This document shows positions 15,502-23,251 of a DNA stretch of 27,824 bases, piece by piece. The position numbers and the translations under genes are program-made. Below the pieces are notes generated by a model. That model did no database searches. It worked only from the letters and a program-made list of their open reading frames with translations, and was not told the DNA's origin. Each line of letters begins with the position of its first letter. Position 1 is the first letter of the stretch. Source of the stretch: a virus; the IMG/VR virus record IMGVR_UViG_3300046536_000184, positions 1-27,824 of that record. One strand, given 5' to 3'.

Positions 15502-16883
15502 GCTACCTGCAACTGGAGAACGGCATAACCGATTTCTCGAAGGCCGTGATCTCTCTATGGTTTCGCGTGCCGCAATCGTCGATCGACGCGAAGGCGGGAG
15601 AAGATCTACCGCCGCCTTACCCGGCCGTCCTGGGTTCGACGATTCCGCTGATGACCTTCGGGGTGCCGCAGACCAAAGCTATCTACCAAGGCGCGGGCGT
15701 GCTGGTGTCCACTTACCACTATGTGCCGGTTGACAGTTTCGGCAATCCCGCCGATACCAGCGTGCCGCCATTCGGCATTTTGGACAGTCCCTCCTTTGGG
15801 GTTGTCGGCCATGATCCGGTTGACCCCTCTTACATTGGGCTCGACATCTACACCGATGGTGACGAAAACGCAGTCAGCCTCAGTTTCAAGTTGCAAACCG
15901 CAGGGTTTGCCAATGCCGCGGGAAGAAACTTCAACCAAACTCATGTGGATCTTTACGATACGACCGCTCTCGTCGGCGATGTTCCGACGCTCATAATGAC
16001 ACCCGGCACAAGCTGGATGCCTGGCTTCCAGGGCGGTGGAGCGGCCTATACCCAGATAGTCGACACCTCCTACGCGCTGGCCGCGCAGCCCGAGTTTTTC
16101 CTCGTGCAGTCAACTATCCGCATCACCGCGAACCACTGGCACCACGTACTGCTGTCATTCGATCTCGACAACCCGTGTGAAACGCACGGGCCGGCCTTTG
16201 GCGTATTGGACGCGACGACGGCTGACGGCACCAATAGCTACTGCCGGTTTTGGTATGCTATCGACGATGTCAACTACGATGGCGTCACCAATGACATGGG
16301 TCCGTTCTTCGTCACTCATAGCGGCGATCCGAATGCAATCCTCACCCAAAGCAGCTACGCCGTGGCCGACTCGGTTACCAGTTATCCCTACAATTGCGGC
16401 GTCGCGCCGGCGACTTGCGCCGTGCCGCCTTCGGTGATCCCGGCGCACGGTGCCGAACTCGGCATCCCGGCATCCCCGTCCTATGTCGATCGCATATACC
16501 CGGTCGAGATGGCGGAGCTGCAAGTCTTCACCGGCGTAACGCTTGATACCAGTATCGTTGCAAACCGACGCGCCTTCATCACGGCGGCCGGCACGCCCGC
16601 CGATCCCCTGAAGAAACCGAACCCAACTCCGCCGCCGCCGGGCCCGCCGCCAATCAAGGGACCACAGGAGTTGCTCGGGAAAGAGGCGGACCTTTTGCTG
16701 CACGGCAGCGGCAATTGGATCAACGGAAAGAACACCGGCAAGGTGATCAAGCTAAACGACATCGGCAAACCGACCGCCGTGCCCGCCGAACAATTAGTCC
16801 CGACCGGATCGATCGTCTCCTATTCGCCCGACCCGAGCCTGCACGGCGCGCAGGTGCCCGCACCACCGCCGCCACCTCACTGA
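15498..16883 (+). CDS. LamG-like (concanavalin-fold) tail protein
   Basis: The 461-residue product has the look of a LamG or concanavalin A-like lectin domain: FSKAVISLWFRVP at the start, a central FLVQSTIRITANHWHHVLL strand, YCRFWYAIDDVNYDG and a late strand YPVEMAELQVFTGVTLD. Such domains in tail proteins bind host surface glycans. After about residue 375 come a proline-rich linker (PTPPPPGPPPIKGP) and a short C-terminal domain with LLLHGSGNWINGKNTGK and another proline run at the end. The start is the ATG at 15498 overlapping the previous stop. A receptor-binding or tip role is inferred from the fold and the position. Confidence 0.63.
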   Translation: MSYLQLENGITDFSKAVISLWFRVPQSSIDAKAGEDLPPPYPAVLGSTIPLMTFGVPQTKAIYQGAGVLVSTYHYVPVDSFGNPADTSVPPFGILDSPSFGVVGHDPVDPSYIGLDIYTDGDENAVSLSFKLQTAGFANAAGRNFNQTHVDLYDTTALVGDVPTLIMTPGTSWMPGFQGGGAAYTQIVDTSYALAAQPEFFLVQSTIRITANHWHHVLLSFDLDNPCETHGPAFGVLDATTADGTNSYCRFWYAIDDVNYDGVTNDMGPFFVTHSGDPNAILTQSSYAVADSVTSYPYNCGVAPATCAVPPSVIPAHGAELGIPASPSYVDRIYPVEMAELQVFTGVTLDTSIVANRRAFITAAGTPADPLKKPNPTPPPPGPPPIKGPQELLGKEADLLLHGSGNWINGKNTGKVIKLNDIGKPTAVPAEQLVPTGSIVSYSPDPSLHGAQVPAPPPPPH

Positions 16884-16896
16884 GATAAGGCCAGCA

Positions 16897-17874
16897 ATGG
16901 ACCCCATCGTCTTTCGCACGCTAGGGCCGTGGGGAGCGGGCAAGGGCGCCAACCTTGCGCCCGGCGAAGTCGACAGCAATTTCTGGGCGCTGGCGCAGGC
17001 GATCTTCGATCTACAAAACGACCCTGCGGTGCCGAACGGCATCGCCGCGATCACCGTGTCCGGCACTCAAATGACCATCACGCTGATGGATGGTCAGGTT
17101 CTCGGACCCTATACGCTGCCCGTGCTGACCTTCCGTTGGCGCGACGAGTGGCTGCCGGGGACGATTTATGCCGCGCTCGACGTGGTCAAGGTTACCAATC
17201 TCGGCATCTTTATGTGCCAGGTCAGCCACACCAGCGGCGCGACGTTCGACGGCAATCTGCTGATCGATGGAGCGGCAGCCTGGCTGCAATTATTCGGCTC
17301 GGTCGATGCGAGCCTCTCGGCGCTTCTGGATGTCCATCTGACCGACTTGCAGGACCGGGACTTCCTGCAATGGGTCGCAGCGGACAATGCGTGGGAAAAC
17401 ATCTCGCTCGGCGGCATCGACCTTATCGCGATCACGTCGCCGCAGCCGTTCGACACGCTCAGCTACAGCAGCAGCTCGGGCAAGTTCGAGAACCACCGGC
17501 CGAAATACGTCATCGGCGCCTATGTTCCGGGCACCATGACCGCCTCGCAAAACCTGCTGTTTCACAAGTTCTCGAATGCCGTCACCTTGCCGGCGAACCT
17601 TGGCGCCTGGCTCGGGCATACGAGCGAGGCGGGCGCGGCGGTCGCAGCCACGGCATCCACGGTCATCACGCTTGCACAGGCAGCCGCCGGTGCACCGACA
17701 ACCTTCGCCAATGTGGCGACAATCACCTTCGGCGCGGGCTCGGTGACCGGCTCCATGTCCATCCAGGCGGCCATCGGCTTCGCGCAGGGCGACATCCTGC
17801 GGATACGCGGGCCAGGATCGCCCGACTCGACCTTCGCCGATCTTCACCTAACCCTCGTGGGGTATGAGAGCTAA
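16897..17874 (+). CDS. Putative tail fibre protein
   Basis: The 325-residue product has the build of phage fibres seen in rhizobial phages: an N-terminal attachment part (FRTLGPWGAGKGAN), then WRDEWLPGTIYAALDVVKV with VSHTSGATF, a short beta linker (LSALLDVHLTDLQDRD), and a C-terminal region of regular strands (TASQNLLFHKFSNAVTLP, TASTVITLAQAAAG) that looks like a tip. AAGG is 8 bases before the ATG. The stop is followed after 3 bases by the next gene. Fibre proteins of this type recognise the host surface. No enzyme motif is visible. Confidence 0.6.
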   Translation: MDPIVFRTLGPWGAGKGANLAPGEVDSNFWALAQAIFDLQNDPAVPNGIAAITVSGTQMTITLMDGQVLGPYTLPVLTFRWRDEWLPGTIYAALDVVKVTNLGIFMCQVSHTSGATFDGNLLIDGAAAWLQLFGSVDASLSALLDVHLTDLQDRDFLQWVAADNAWENISLGGIDLIAITSPQPFDTLSYSSSSGKFENHRPKYVIGAYVPGTMTASQNLLFHKFSNAVTLPANLGAWLGHTSEAGAAVAATASTVITLAQAAAGAPTTFANVATITFGAGSVTGSMSIQAAIGFAQGDILRIRGPGSPDSTFADLHLTLVGYES

Positions 17875-17877
17875 GCC

Positions 17878-18537
17878 ATGACAGGATTTACCGACCGCAC
17901 CTCGCAGGGCATCTTGGCTCACATCGTCGGCAAGACGGCGCTCTACACGCTACCGACGGCCTATGTCGGCCTGTTCACCGCTGTCGGCACCGACACAGGA
18001 ACGGGCTTCACCGAGCCGACTGTCGGTGCCTATGCGCGGGTCGCCACGGCGGCGGCGGACTGGGCGGCGCCCTCGGGCTCGGCCCCATCGCAGATCAGCA
18101 ACGCCAACACCCTGACGTTCCCGACTGCGACCGCCGACTGGGGCAGCATCATCGGTTTCGGCCTCTACGACGCCGCTTCCACGGGCAACCTGCTCTGCTG
18201 GGATTTCTTCGGCGCTTACAACTGGCTCCCGGCCACAGTCAACGCCGCCTCGCCCGCGGTCATCACGTCACACGCTCACGGCTTCGTGGTCGCCGATCTG
18301 GTGGAATGGTCGATCGAATACGGCGGCGTCAATCCGACATTCTCTGCGAGCAGTTTCACCGGCGTCCTGGCGGTCGCGACGGCAAGCACCGACACCTTCA
18401 CCGTCACCAACGCGACCGTTGCGGTCAATACCAGCGCCACCGGCAACGGCATGGTGCGCAAGATCCTGCCGCAGTCCATCACCAACGGGTCGTCAGCGGC
18501 GTTCCCGGCGGGGTCGCTGATCATCCGCTCGTCGTAA
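17878..18537 (+). CDS. Tail fibre protein with inserted E1-FCCH-like module
   Basis: The 219-residue product starts with FTDRTSQGILAHIVGKTA and YTLPTAYVGLFTA, then TADWGSIIGFGLYDAA, a pattern common in small phage tail fibres that open with a trimer region. At about residues 117-196 a different module is inserted, with SPAVITSHAHGFVVADLVEW, a TDTFTVTNATVAV strand and an exit NGMVRKI. Its opening resembles the E1-FCCH-like beta modules often found in phage tail proteins. The C-terminal strand (SITNGSSAAFPAGSLIIR) completes the fibre part. The gene is 3 bases after the previous stop and uses ATG. The role is inferred as host recognition. Confidence 0.6.
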   Translation: MTGFTDRTSQGILAHIVGKTALYTLPTAYVGLFTAVGTDTGTGFTEPTVGAYARVATAAADWAAPSGSAPSQISNANTLTFPTATADWGSIIGFGLYDAASTGNLLCWDFFGAYNWLPATVNAASPAVITSHAHGFVVADLVEWSIEYGGVNPTFSASSFTGVLAVATASTDTFTVTNATVAVNTSATGNGMVRKILPQSITNGSSAAFPAGSLIIRSS

Positions 18538-18549
18538 AGGGGCGCCGCA

Positions 18550-20082
18550 ATGGCAGACTGGTTTGTGAGTAGCGCGGCCTACGCCGGGCTCACGGCGTTC
18601 GTGGCGAGCCACGCCTACAGCATCGGCGACATCGTCGTGCCGACCGCGCCCGCGCTCAAAGCCAAGTGGGTATTTAGGGTTACAACAGCGGGCACCAGCA
18701 GCACCGAGCCGACATGGCCGACCGCGAACAACGCGACGATCACGACAGGCGGCGCGACCTTTACCAACGTCACCGGGCAGAGCACCTACGGCTGGGGCGC
18801 GGCGGCGGGCGATCTCCCGACGCTGCTAGGCGCGGTTGGCACGTTCCGTTTTACGAGCGGCGACCGTCTGTTTGTTTCTAGCGATCACAGCGAGACGCAG
18901 ACAACCGCGGTGACTTATGGCAGTAGTACAGGTCCGTCCCAAACTTACGCTTCCGGCCAGATTTTGAGTGTCAACCGAGCGGGTAGCGTGCCACCAGTCG
19001 CCGCTGATCTGTTGGCGGGCGCCACCTGCACGGCCAGCGGGGTGAACCTGACTTTCGAGGCGGTGTTTCCAGTTTATCATTACGGCATCACATATGTCGC
19101 GGCGAACACCTTTGGAATATTCTTTAGCAATGCGGCGTCCAAGCCGATGTATTTCGACGCCTGCCAGTTCTATCTGAGCGGTGCGAATTCCAACCAGAGG
19201 CTCAACACCGGCGCGGCTTGCGCTATCTTACTTAACAACACCACATTGCGACTTTCCCATGTGAATCATGGATTTAGTTCTAGCAATGTCGGGCCGATGG
19301 AAGTGATCTGGCTCAACACGCCTGGCGCGATCATTGGCACGGCTCCCACCAATTTGTTCAGCACGGGATCAAATAATTACGTGTTGCTTATGACGTTGCG
19401 CGGTGTCGATCTCAGTGCCGTGACGGCGGGGCCTCTCGCAGTAAATGGCGGCGCCAAGGCGCCCTTCAAAATTCTAATGGACAGTTGCCGTATTGCCAGC
19501 GCGGTTGCCCGCTATACTCCGGGCAGCGTCACCATCAGTAACGATCTGATAGAACTCATCAATTGCTACGATGGCACGAACATCATCAACGAGAGCTACC
19601 AGCCGGCGGGGTCGGTGGTCACCGAGCGCACGATTACCTTGAGCGGCGGAGCCACCGACGACGTCGGCGTCTTCAGCCACAAGCTGGTCAGCAACACGAA
19701 CATCGACAAATACGTCCAGCCGCTTACCGGCTTCTGGATGGACCTGGAGAACACCGCGGTCGGATCGAGCAAGACGGCGACCGTCGAGATCATCAGCAGC
19801 TTGACGCTCAATAACGACGATGTCTCGCTGCTGCTCGAATATCAGGGCACGACGGGATCGAGCGTCGCCAGCTTTGCGAACACCTTGCCCGCCAACGTGC
19901 TGACCGCTAACGCCGCCGTGACGACCTCGACCGCGACGTGGAACAGCTCGCCGGCGACGCCGCAGAAGCAGAAGCTCGTCGTCACCTTCACGCCGCAGGT
20001 CGCCGGCCGGGTGCGCGGCCAGGTGCGGTTGGGGCGGGCCAGCACCACGGTCTATCTAAATCCGCTAATCACGATCGCCTGA
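18550..20082 (+). CDS. Beta-rich tail spike or fibre protein
   Basis: The 510-residue product begins with a carbohydrate-binding-like module (about 14-75, with FVASHAYSIGDIVVP and EPTWPTANNATIT) followed by a long body of short strands with Asn, Ser and Gly turns, as in a parallel beta-helix: FGIFFSNAASKPMYF, ACAILLNNTTLRLSH, GVDLSAVTAGPLAVNG, and TISNDLIELINCYDG. A C-terminal Ig-like strand region (QKLVVTFTPQVAGRVRG) ends it. No catalytic motif for a depolymerase is obvious, so it may be a spike that only binds or cuts polysaccharide. GGGGCG is upstream of the ATG. Substitution of a beta-helix call by search would settle it. Confidence 0.58.
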   Translation: MADWFVSSAAYAGLTAFVASHAYSIGDIVVPTAPALKAKWVFRVTTAGTSSTEPTWPTANNATITTGGATFTNVTGQSTYGWGAAAGDLPTLLGAVGTFRFTSGDRLFVSSDHSETQTTAVTYGSSTGPSQTYASGQILSVNRAGSVPPVAADLLAGATCTASGVNLTFEAVFPVYHYGITYVAANTFGIFFSNAASKPMYFDACQFYLSGANSNQRLNTGAACAILLNNTTLRLSHVNHGFSSSNVGPMEVIWLNTPGAIIGTAPTNLFSTGSNNYVLLMTLRGVDLSAVTAGPLAVNGGAKAPFKILMDSCRIASAVARYTPGSVTISNDLIELINCYDGTNIINESYQPAGSVVTERTITLSGGATDDVGVFSHKLVSNTNIDKYVQPLTGFWMDLENTAVGSSKTATVEIISSLTLNNDDVSLLLEYQGTTGSSVASFANTLPANVLTANAAVTTSTATWNSSPATPQKQKLVVTFTPQVAGRVRGQVRLGRASTTVYLNPLITIA

Positions 20083-20083
20083 T

Positions 20084-20770
20084 ATGGCGACCGGCGTCCT
20101 CTCCGGTTCCAGGGCGGGCGCCGGCTCTGCGGTATCGACCACCGTAGGCAGCGGCACATTCCAGATCGCCGGCGTCGGCACGGTCCAGACGCCGGTTGTG
20201 CATATCAGTCTCAGCGCTTCGCTCCGCGCTTCGTCGCAAGCTGCCGCCGCCCTTACCGTTACACTCCCGCCACCGTTGGCGTTGGCCTACGTCGTAAGCA
20301 CATCGAGGCCAGGCGCTGGCTCGACGGTTGCGACGCCTCCGCGGGTCGGGTCGCTATGGGATGCCGGCGCGAGCATCTGGGACGGGGGCTCAAGTCCGTG
20401 GGACCGAGCCGCGGGGATCGCCTATCACGTTCCTGGGATCGGTATCGTCGGGCGGGCGCTTCCGGGGGTTCCGCAAGTAACCCTCGGCGCCACGCTCACC
20501 GCGACAAGCCACGCAAGGGCAGCGCTGCCCGGCCTGCACATCACGCTCGCCGGGCAGATCGGGGCCACCTCCAGGGCGTCGGCGCGGCTGCCGAGCACGA
20601 TATCGCTGGCCGGGCGGATCACCGCACAGGCGAAGGCGCAGCTTGTGACGGCATCCACCCGTCCGGTGATGCAGGGCGCAATCCGCGGGACGAGCAGCGG
20701 CAGGGCGGCCGCGGTCGTCACGGCGCCCGGCACGCGCTCGAAGCAGACCGAGATTTCGATCATCACATAG
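20084..20770 (+). CDS. Repetitive Ala/Ser/Thr-rich tail protein
   Basis: The 228-residue product is low in complexity and made of a repeated unit of roughly 20 residues with the pattern I-x-L-A-G-x-I-x-A-T-S-x-A-x-A. Copies are at about 40-60, 131-150, 152-171, 173-192 and 196-213. In the middle a heptad of WD pairs (LWDAGAS, IWDGGSS, PWD) sits at 91-107. It starts one base after the previous stop and has no clear ribosome binding site, so coupled translation is likely. The sequence looks like a fibre shaft or a structural linker, or a membrane-proximal repeat; I do not recognise a family. The codons are ordinary for this operon, so it is probably not a frame artefact. Confidence 0.5.
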   Translation: MATGVLSGSRAGAGSAVSTTVGSGTFQIAGVGTVQTPVVHISLSASLRASSQAAAALTVTLPPPLALAYVVSTSRPGAGSTVATPPRVGSLWDAGASIWDGGSSPWDRAAGIAYHVPGIGIVGRALPGVPQVTLGATLTATSHARAALPGLHITLAGQIGATSRASARLPSTISLAGRITAQAKAQLVTASTRPVMQGAIRGTSSGRAAAVVTAPGTRSKQTEISIIT

Positions 20771-20783
20771 AGGGAGCGACGCG

Positions 20784-21773
20784 ATGGCATCCGCGATCGA
20801 CGCCACGAAGCCGGTTGCCGGCAGTCCGACGACGCAATCCGTCCGTGATAATTTCGCGACCGCGGCGTCGGAAATTACGGCGCTGCAAGCTGCCGCGACG
20901 AGCCTCGCGCCGCTCGCCAGCCCGACCTTTACCGGCGACCCAAAGGCACCGACGCCGGCGACTGCCGATAGCGACACCTCAATCGCCACCACGGCATATG
21001 TTCAAGCTCAGGGGTACGCCACCGCTGTTTCGATGACAGCCGCCGACAATCTTCGGGTGCTCAAGGCGGGCGACGCGATTAGCGGCGGGTTGACCGTGGC
21101 CGGCAATGTCGGCATCGGCACGACGACGCCGGGCGCCCCGCTGCATGTTGGCGCTACGGCGACAAGCGGCGGCGCCGAGACGCTGGCGGCGACCGGGATC
21201 GTCAGTATTCCGGCGGACACCTATGCGGGCCTGGTGGTGCAGCGGTCAGGCGTGGTCAATCCAGAAGTGTTAACTATTGGGGTCAATCAGGCGGGCCTAT
21301 ACGGCGAAATCCAGACGGCGCAGAACAGCGTTGCCGTCAACACGCTATACCTCAACCGGCAAGGCGGCGGCGTCCTCATCGGTAGCCCGGCCGGAGGTAG
21401 CAAGGGCACTGGCACCATCAATGCGACGCAGGTTTACGCGGCGGGCGTGCTGCTGACCAGCGATGCCGATCTGAAGACCGACATCGCGCCGCTGCCGTCC
21501 TGCCTGCCTTTGATCGCTGAGATTGAGCCGAAGTCTTTTCGCTGGAAGCCGCTGCCGGAACCAGATGGCGACATCCCCGGCGCGGGAAGCATGCCGCCAG
21601 GGTTCGCCGAGCGTCTCAATCGAGGGTTTCTCGCGCAGGACGTTGCCAAGGTTCTTGGCGGAAAGGCCGAGGATGGCGTCGATCTTGGCAGTATGGTCGC
21701 GGTGTTATGGGCCGCGGTGAAGGAGTTGAACGCCAAGGTTGATGCGCTGAGCGCTCCGAGCAAGGCGCGCTGA
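20784..21773 (+). CDS. Tail fibre with C-terminal S74 self-cleaving chaperone
   Basis: The 329-residue product has an N-terminal helical and collagen-poor shaft start (TQSVRDNFATAASEITALQA), a LASPTFTGDPKAPT linker and AYVQAQGYATA, then a central region with NVGIGTTTPGAPLHVG, a common fibre repeat. From about 225 it is a peptidase S74 intramolecular chaperone: SDADLKTDIAPL gives Ser226 and Lys231, five residues apart as in the catalytic Ser-Lys dyad of endosialidase tailspikes, and FLAQDVAKVLGGKAEDG and VLWAAVKELNAKVDAL complete the domain. The chaperone trimerises the fibre and is then cut off. AGAGGGAGCG precedes the ATG. Confidence 0.82.
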   Translation: MASAIDATKPVAGSPTTQSVRDNFATAASEITALQAAATSLAPLASPTFTGDPKAPTPATADSDTSIATTAYVQAQGYATAVSMTAADNLRVLKAGDAISGGLTVAGNVGIGTTTPGAPLHVGATATSGGAETLAATGIVSIPADTYAGLVVQRSGVVNPEVLTIGVNQAGLYGEIQTAQNSVAVNTLYLNRQGGGVLIGSPAGGSKGTGTINATQVYAAGVLLTSDADLKTDIAPLPSCLPLIAEIEPKSFRWKPLPEPDGDIPGAGSMPPGFAERLNRGFLAQDVAKVLGGKAEDGVDLGSMVAVLWAAVKELNAKVDALSAPSKAR

Positions 21774-21779
21774 CGGCGG

Positions 21780-22391
21780 ATGCCTGACGACCGGCCGTCC
21801 GGTCTTCTCGCCCAGGTTCTCGCTTATGTCGACCGCCCCTGGCGCGTCGTCGCCATCGTTGTGCTCTTCCTGGTCGGCGGCGCGGGATGGATCGTGTACG
21901 AGCAGCGCGACGAGCTGTTCGAGGCGTGGCTCACGCCCTCGGCGGTAGCGCTCAACACGGCGGCAGTCCCGGCGGCGCTCGAAAAGCTGGTCGAGGACTC
22001 GGACGCCGACCTCGTCCAGATTTGGAGCGTCGACCTCTCGGTGAACTCTCAGCGCTTCATCGCCGCCCGGCGGAAAGACGGCGAGCGCCCGGTGATCCCC
22101 GAGCCCCGCCGCCTGCCGCTGATCGTGCGGGCGACCGATCTGCAAGTGCTGGTCGACGTGATCAACGGGCACCCAGCGTGCGCGGACCTGACCCTCGCCG
22201 CGCCCTCGCCCGTGGTTCATCGCCTCGCCGAGAGGGGAATGCAGCGCGGCTGCGCGATCCCCATACCGCCGAACCCTGCCGCCTTCGTCGGCGTGATCTA
22301 TGTCGCATGGCTGAAGCCGCCCGATCGGAGCGCCGAGGAGGTCGCGGTCGGCGCGGCGCGCGAGATCGCGGCGACCCTGGTCAGGCGTTGA
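21780..22391 (+). CDS. Membrane-anchored protein of unknown function
   Basis: The 203-residue product has a single strong transmembrane helix at about 22-40 (RVVAIVVLFLVGGAGWIVY) after a short charged start, and then a soluble region of about 160 residues with strands and helices (LVQIWSVDLSVNSQRFIAA, VDVINGHPACADL, GCAIPIPPNPAAFVGVIYV). The second half has a layout faintly like a GAF fold. It is the last gene of the late operon, 6 bases after the S74 fibre, where lysis genes often lie. A holin-adjacent or superinfection role is possible but not shown. It ends 3 bases from the stop of the convergent secreted-protein gene. Confidence 0.58.
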   Translation: MPDDRPSGLLAQVLAYVDRPWRVVAIVVLFLVGGAGWIVYEQRDELFEAWLTPSAVALNTAAVPAALEKLVEDSDADLVQIWSVDLSVNSQRFIAARRKDGERPVIPEPRRLPLIVRATDLQVLVDVINGHPACADLTLAAPSPVVHRLAERGMQRGCAIPIPPNPAAFVGVIYVAWLKPPDRSAEEVAVGAAREIAATLVRR

Positions 22392-22394
22392 TAA

Positions 22395-22790
22395 TCACCG
22401 GACGAGCGAGCACGACGGCTCCCAGTGATTCTTTTGCCAATGATCCGGCCCGCAGACCTCGAACGCACCAGGCGGCCATCCTGTTTTCTGTGCCGTTCTG
22501 GCTCTCGCCCGCTCCCAAGCGGCCGCATCGAATGGGTAAAACGTTGGCTCGCGAGACACCGGGTCCGGTTCCGGCTTCGGCTGTTCCTTCTCGGTCGTCT
22601 GCGTGCTGCACGCGGCATCGATTCCGCCCGACGCGCAAATCTGTTTGGTTGTCGAGTAGGGCGTCTCATATGTCGAGCTGCACGCATACACTCCGCGATC
22701 CCAATAGCACCGCGTTTTGCCTGACTCGTCAGCGTGAGCGAGTCCGGGCACGGCGCAGATCGCCATCGCCGCAATCAATGTTCTCTTCAC
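22395..22790 (-). CDS. Secreted cysteine-rich protein
   Basis: A 131-residue product with a clear signal peptide: VKRTLIAAMAICAVPGLAHA, with a cut site after the AHA at residue 20. The mature part has six cysteines (positions 28, 37, 52, 61, 113 and 127), which could form three disulfides in the periplasm, a Pro/Lys/Glu-rich linker (KEQPKPEPDPV), and a C-terminal WPPGAFEVCGPDHWQ. GTG at 22790 is the likely start, with AAGGGAA upstream; a GTG at 22808 is less likely. I recognise no family. Placement between the late operon and the integrase module suggests a moron gene, for example acting on superinfection or the host envelope. The role is unknown. Confidence 0.6.
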   Translation of the reverse strand: MKRTLIAAMAICAVPGLAHADESGKTRCYWDRGVYACSSTYETPYSTTKQICASGGIDAACSTQTTEKEQPKPEPDPVSREPTFYPFDAAAWERARARTAQKTGWPPGAFEVCGPDHWQKNHWEPSCSLVR

Positions 22791-22800
22791 GTCGAAATTC

Positions 22801-22847
22801 CCTTGCACAAACGCCTTGCGGGGAAGCGCGCGGCAGCCCGTGCAAGG
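22801..22847 (-). promoter_or_regulatory. Candidate hairpin over the ribosome binding site of the secreted protein
   Basis: On the - strand mRNA, CCTTGCAC pairs with GTGCAAGG, and the second arm runs into the AAGGGAA that is the likely ribosome binding site for the GTG at 22790. A second GCAAGG in the loop could pair with the same CCTTGC, giving two exclusive structures. The idea that it controls translation is inferred from the sequence only. Confidence 0.35.
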
Positions 22848-22912
22848 AGACCGGGGGTTCGGGAGCTACCCTAGCCGCGCTCCCGATACTTGGCGGCTGG
22901 CGCCGCCGCCCG

Positions 22913-22941
22913 CTTGATAGACCCGGCCAAAAACTTGATAG
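22913..22941. repeat. Direct repeat CTTGATAG spaced 21 bp
   Basis: Two identical copies of CTTGATAG start 21 bases apart, that is two helical turns on the same face. They lie between the small acidic gene and the secreted protein gene. This could be a site for a DNA-binding protein, but eight bases twice is weak evidence alone. Confidence 0.35.
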
Positions 22942-22978
22942 TTAGCGCGCCGGGCTAGTAGCCACGATGTCGGCGCGG

Positions 22979-23251
22979 TCATTCGTAATCTTCCCAATCA
23001 GTGGCGATCTCGTACGCGAGGTCTTGGATGAACTCGTTCACCTCAACCAGCGGATCGCGTCCAACCTGGAAACGAAGTATCTGCTGCTCACTGACCCGGC
23101 GGGCGATGCGCTCGCGCTCAGCCGCGACTGCCTCGGCTCGGACGGCAGCGATAATCTCCGCGAGCCACTCCTCATCCATTTCATCAGGGTCGTTGGCGAG
23201 CAAGGCGCGTGCCCGATCCAAATCGTTCGCATGAACAACCGTGCTGGTCAT
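22979..23251 (-). CDS. Small acidic helical protein of unknown function
   Basis: The 90-residue product begins MTSTVVHANDLDRARALLAND, and then is nearly all helix: DEMDEEWLAEIIAAVRAEAV and AAERERIARRVSEQQ are an acidic and then a charged amphipathic helix, probably a coiled coil. The end is VNEFIQDLAYEIATDWEDYE. The ATG at 23251 has GAGG 8 bases upstream. An upstream frame reaches 23401 but passes through a long inverted repeat and has Arg/Pro-rich, non-protein-like sequence, so I reject it. No family is recognised; such proteins in phages often act as small regulators or host-takeover factors, but this is only a guess. Confidence 0.6.
   Translation of the reverse strand: MTSTVVHANDLDRARALLANDPDEMDEEWLAEIIAAVRAEAVAAERERIARRVSEQQILRFQVGRDPLVEVNEFIQDLAYEIATDWEDYE

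Larger units (their letters stand above)
22791..22978. other. Non-coding interval with three inverted repeats
   Basis: This gap of 188 bases contains no convincing gene. It holds an 8-bp inverted repeat CCTTGCAC (22801-22808) with GTGCAAGG (22840-22847), a 7-bp repeat CGGGAGC (22860-22866) with GCTCCCG (22879-22885), and a strong hairpin GGCGGC-TGGC-GCCGCC (22892-22907). The direct repeat CTTGATAG is at 22913-22920 and 22934-22941. No T-run follows the hairpins in either direction, so I would not call a rho-independent terminator. The first repeat lies in the leader of the gene starting at 22790. Confidence 0.5.

Noticed and set aside
22380-22400. Terminator between the convergent operons
   Set aside because: Only 3 bp lie between the stop codons, and no hairpin with a T-run was seen there in either direction.
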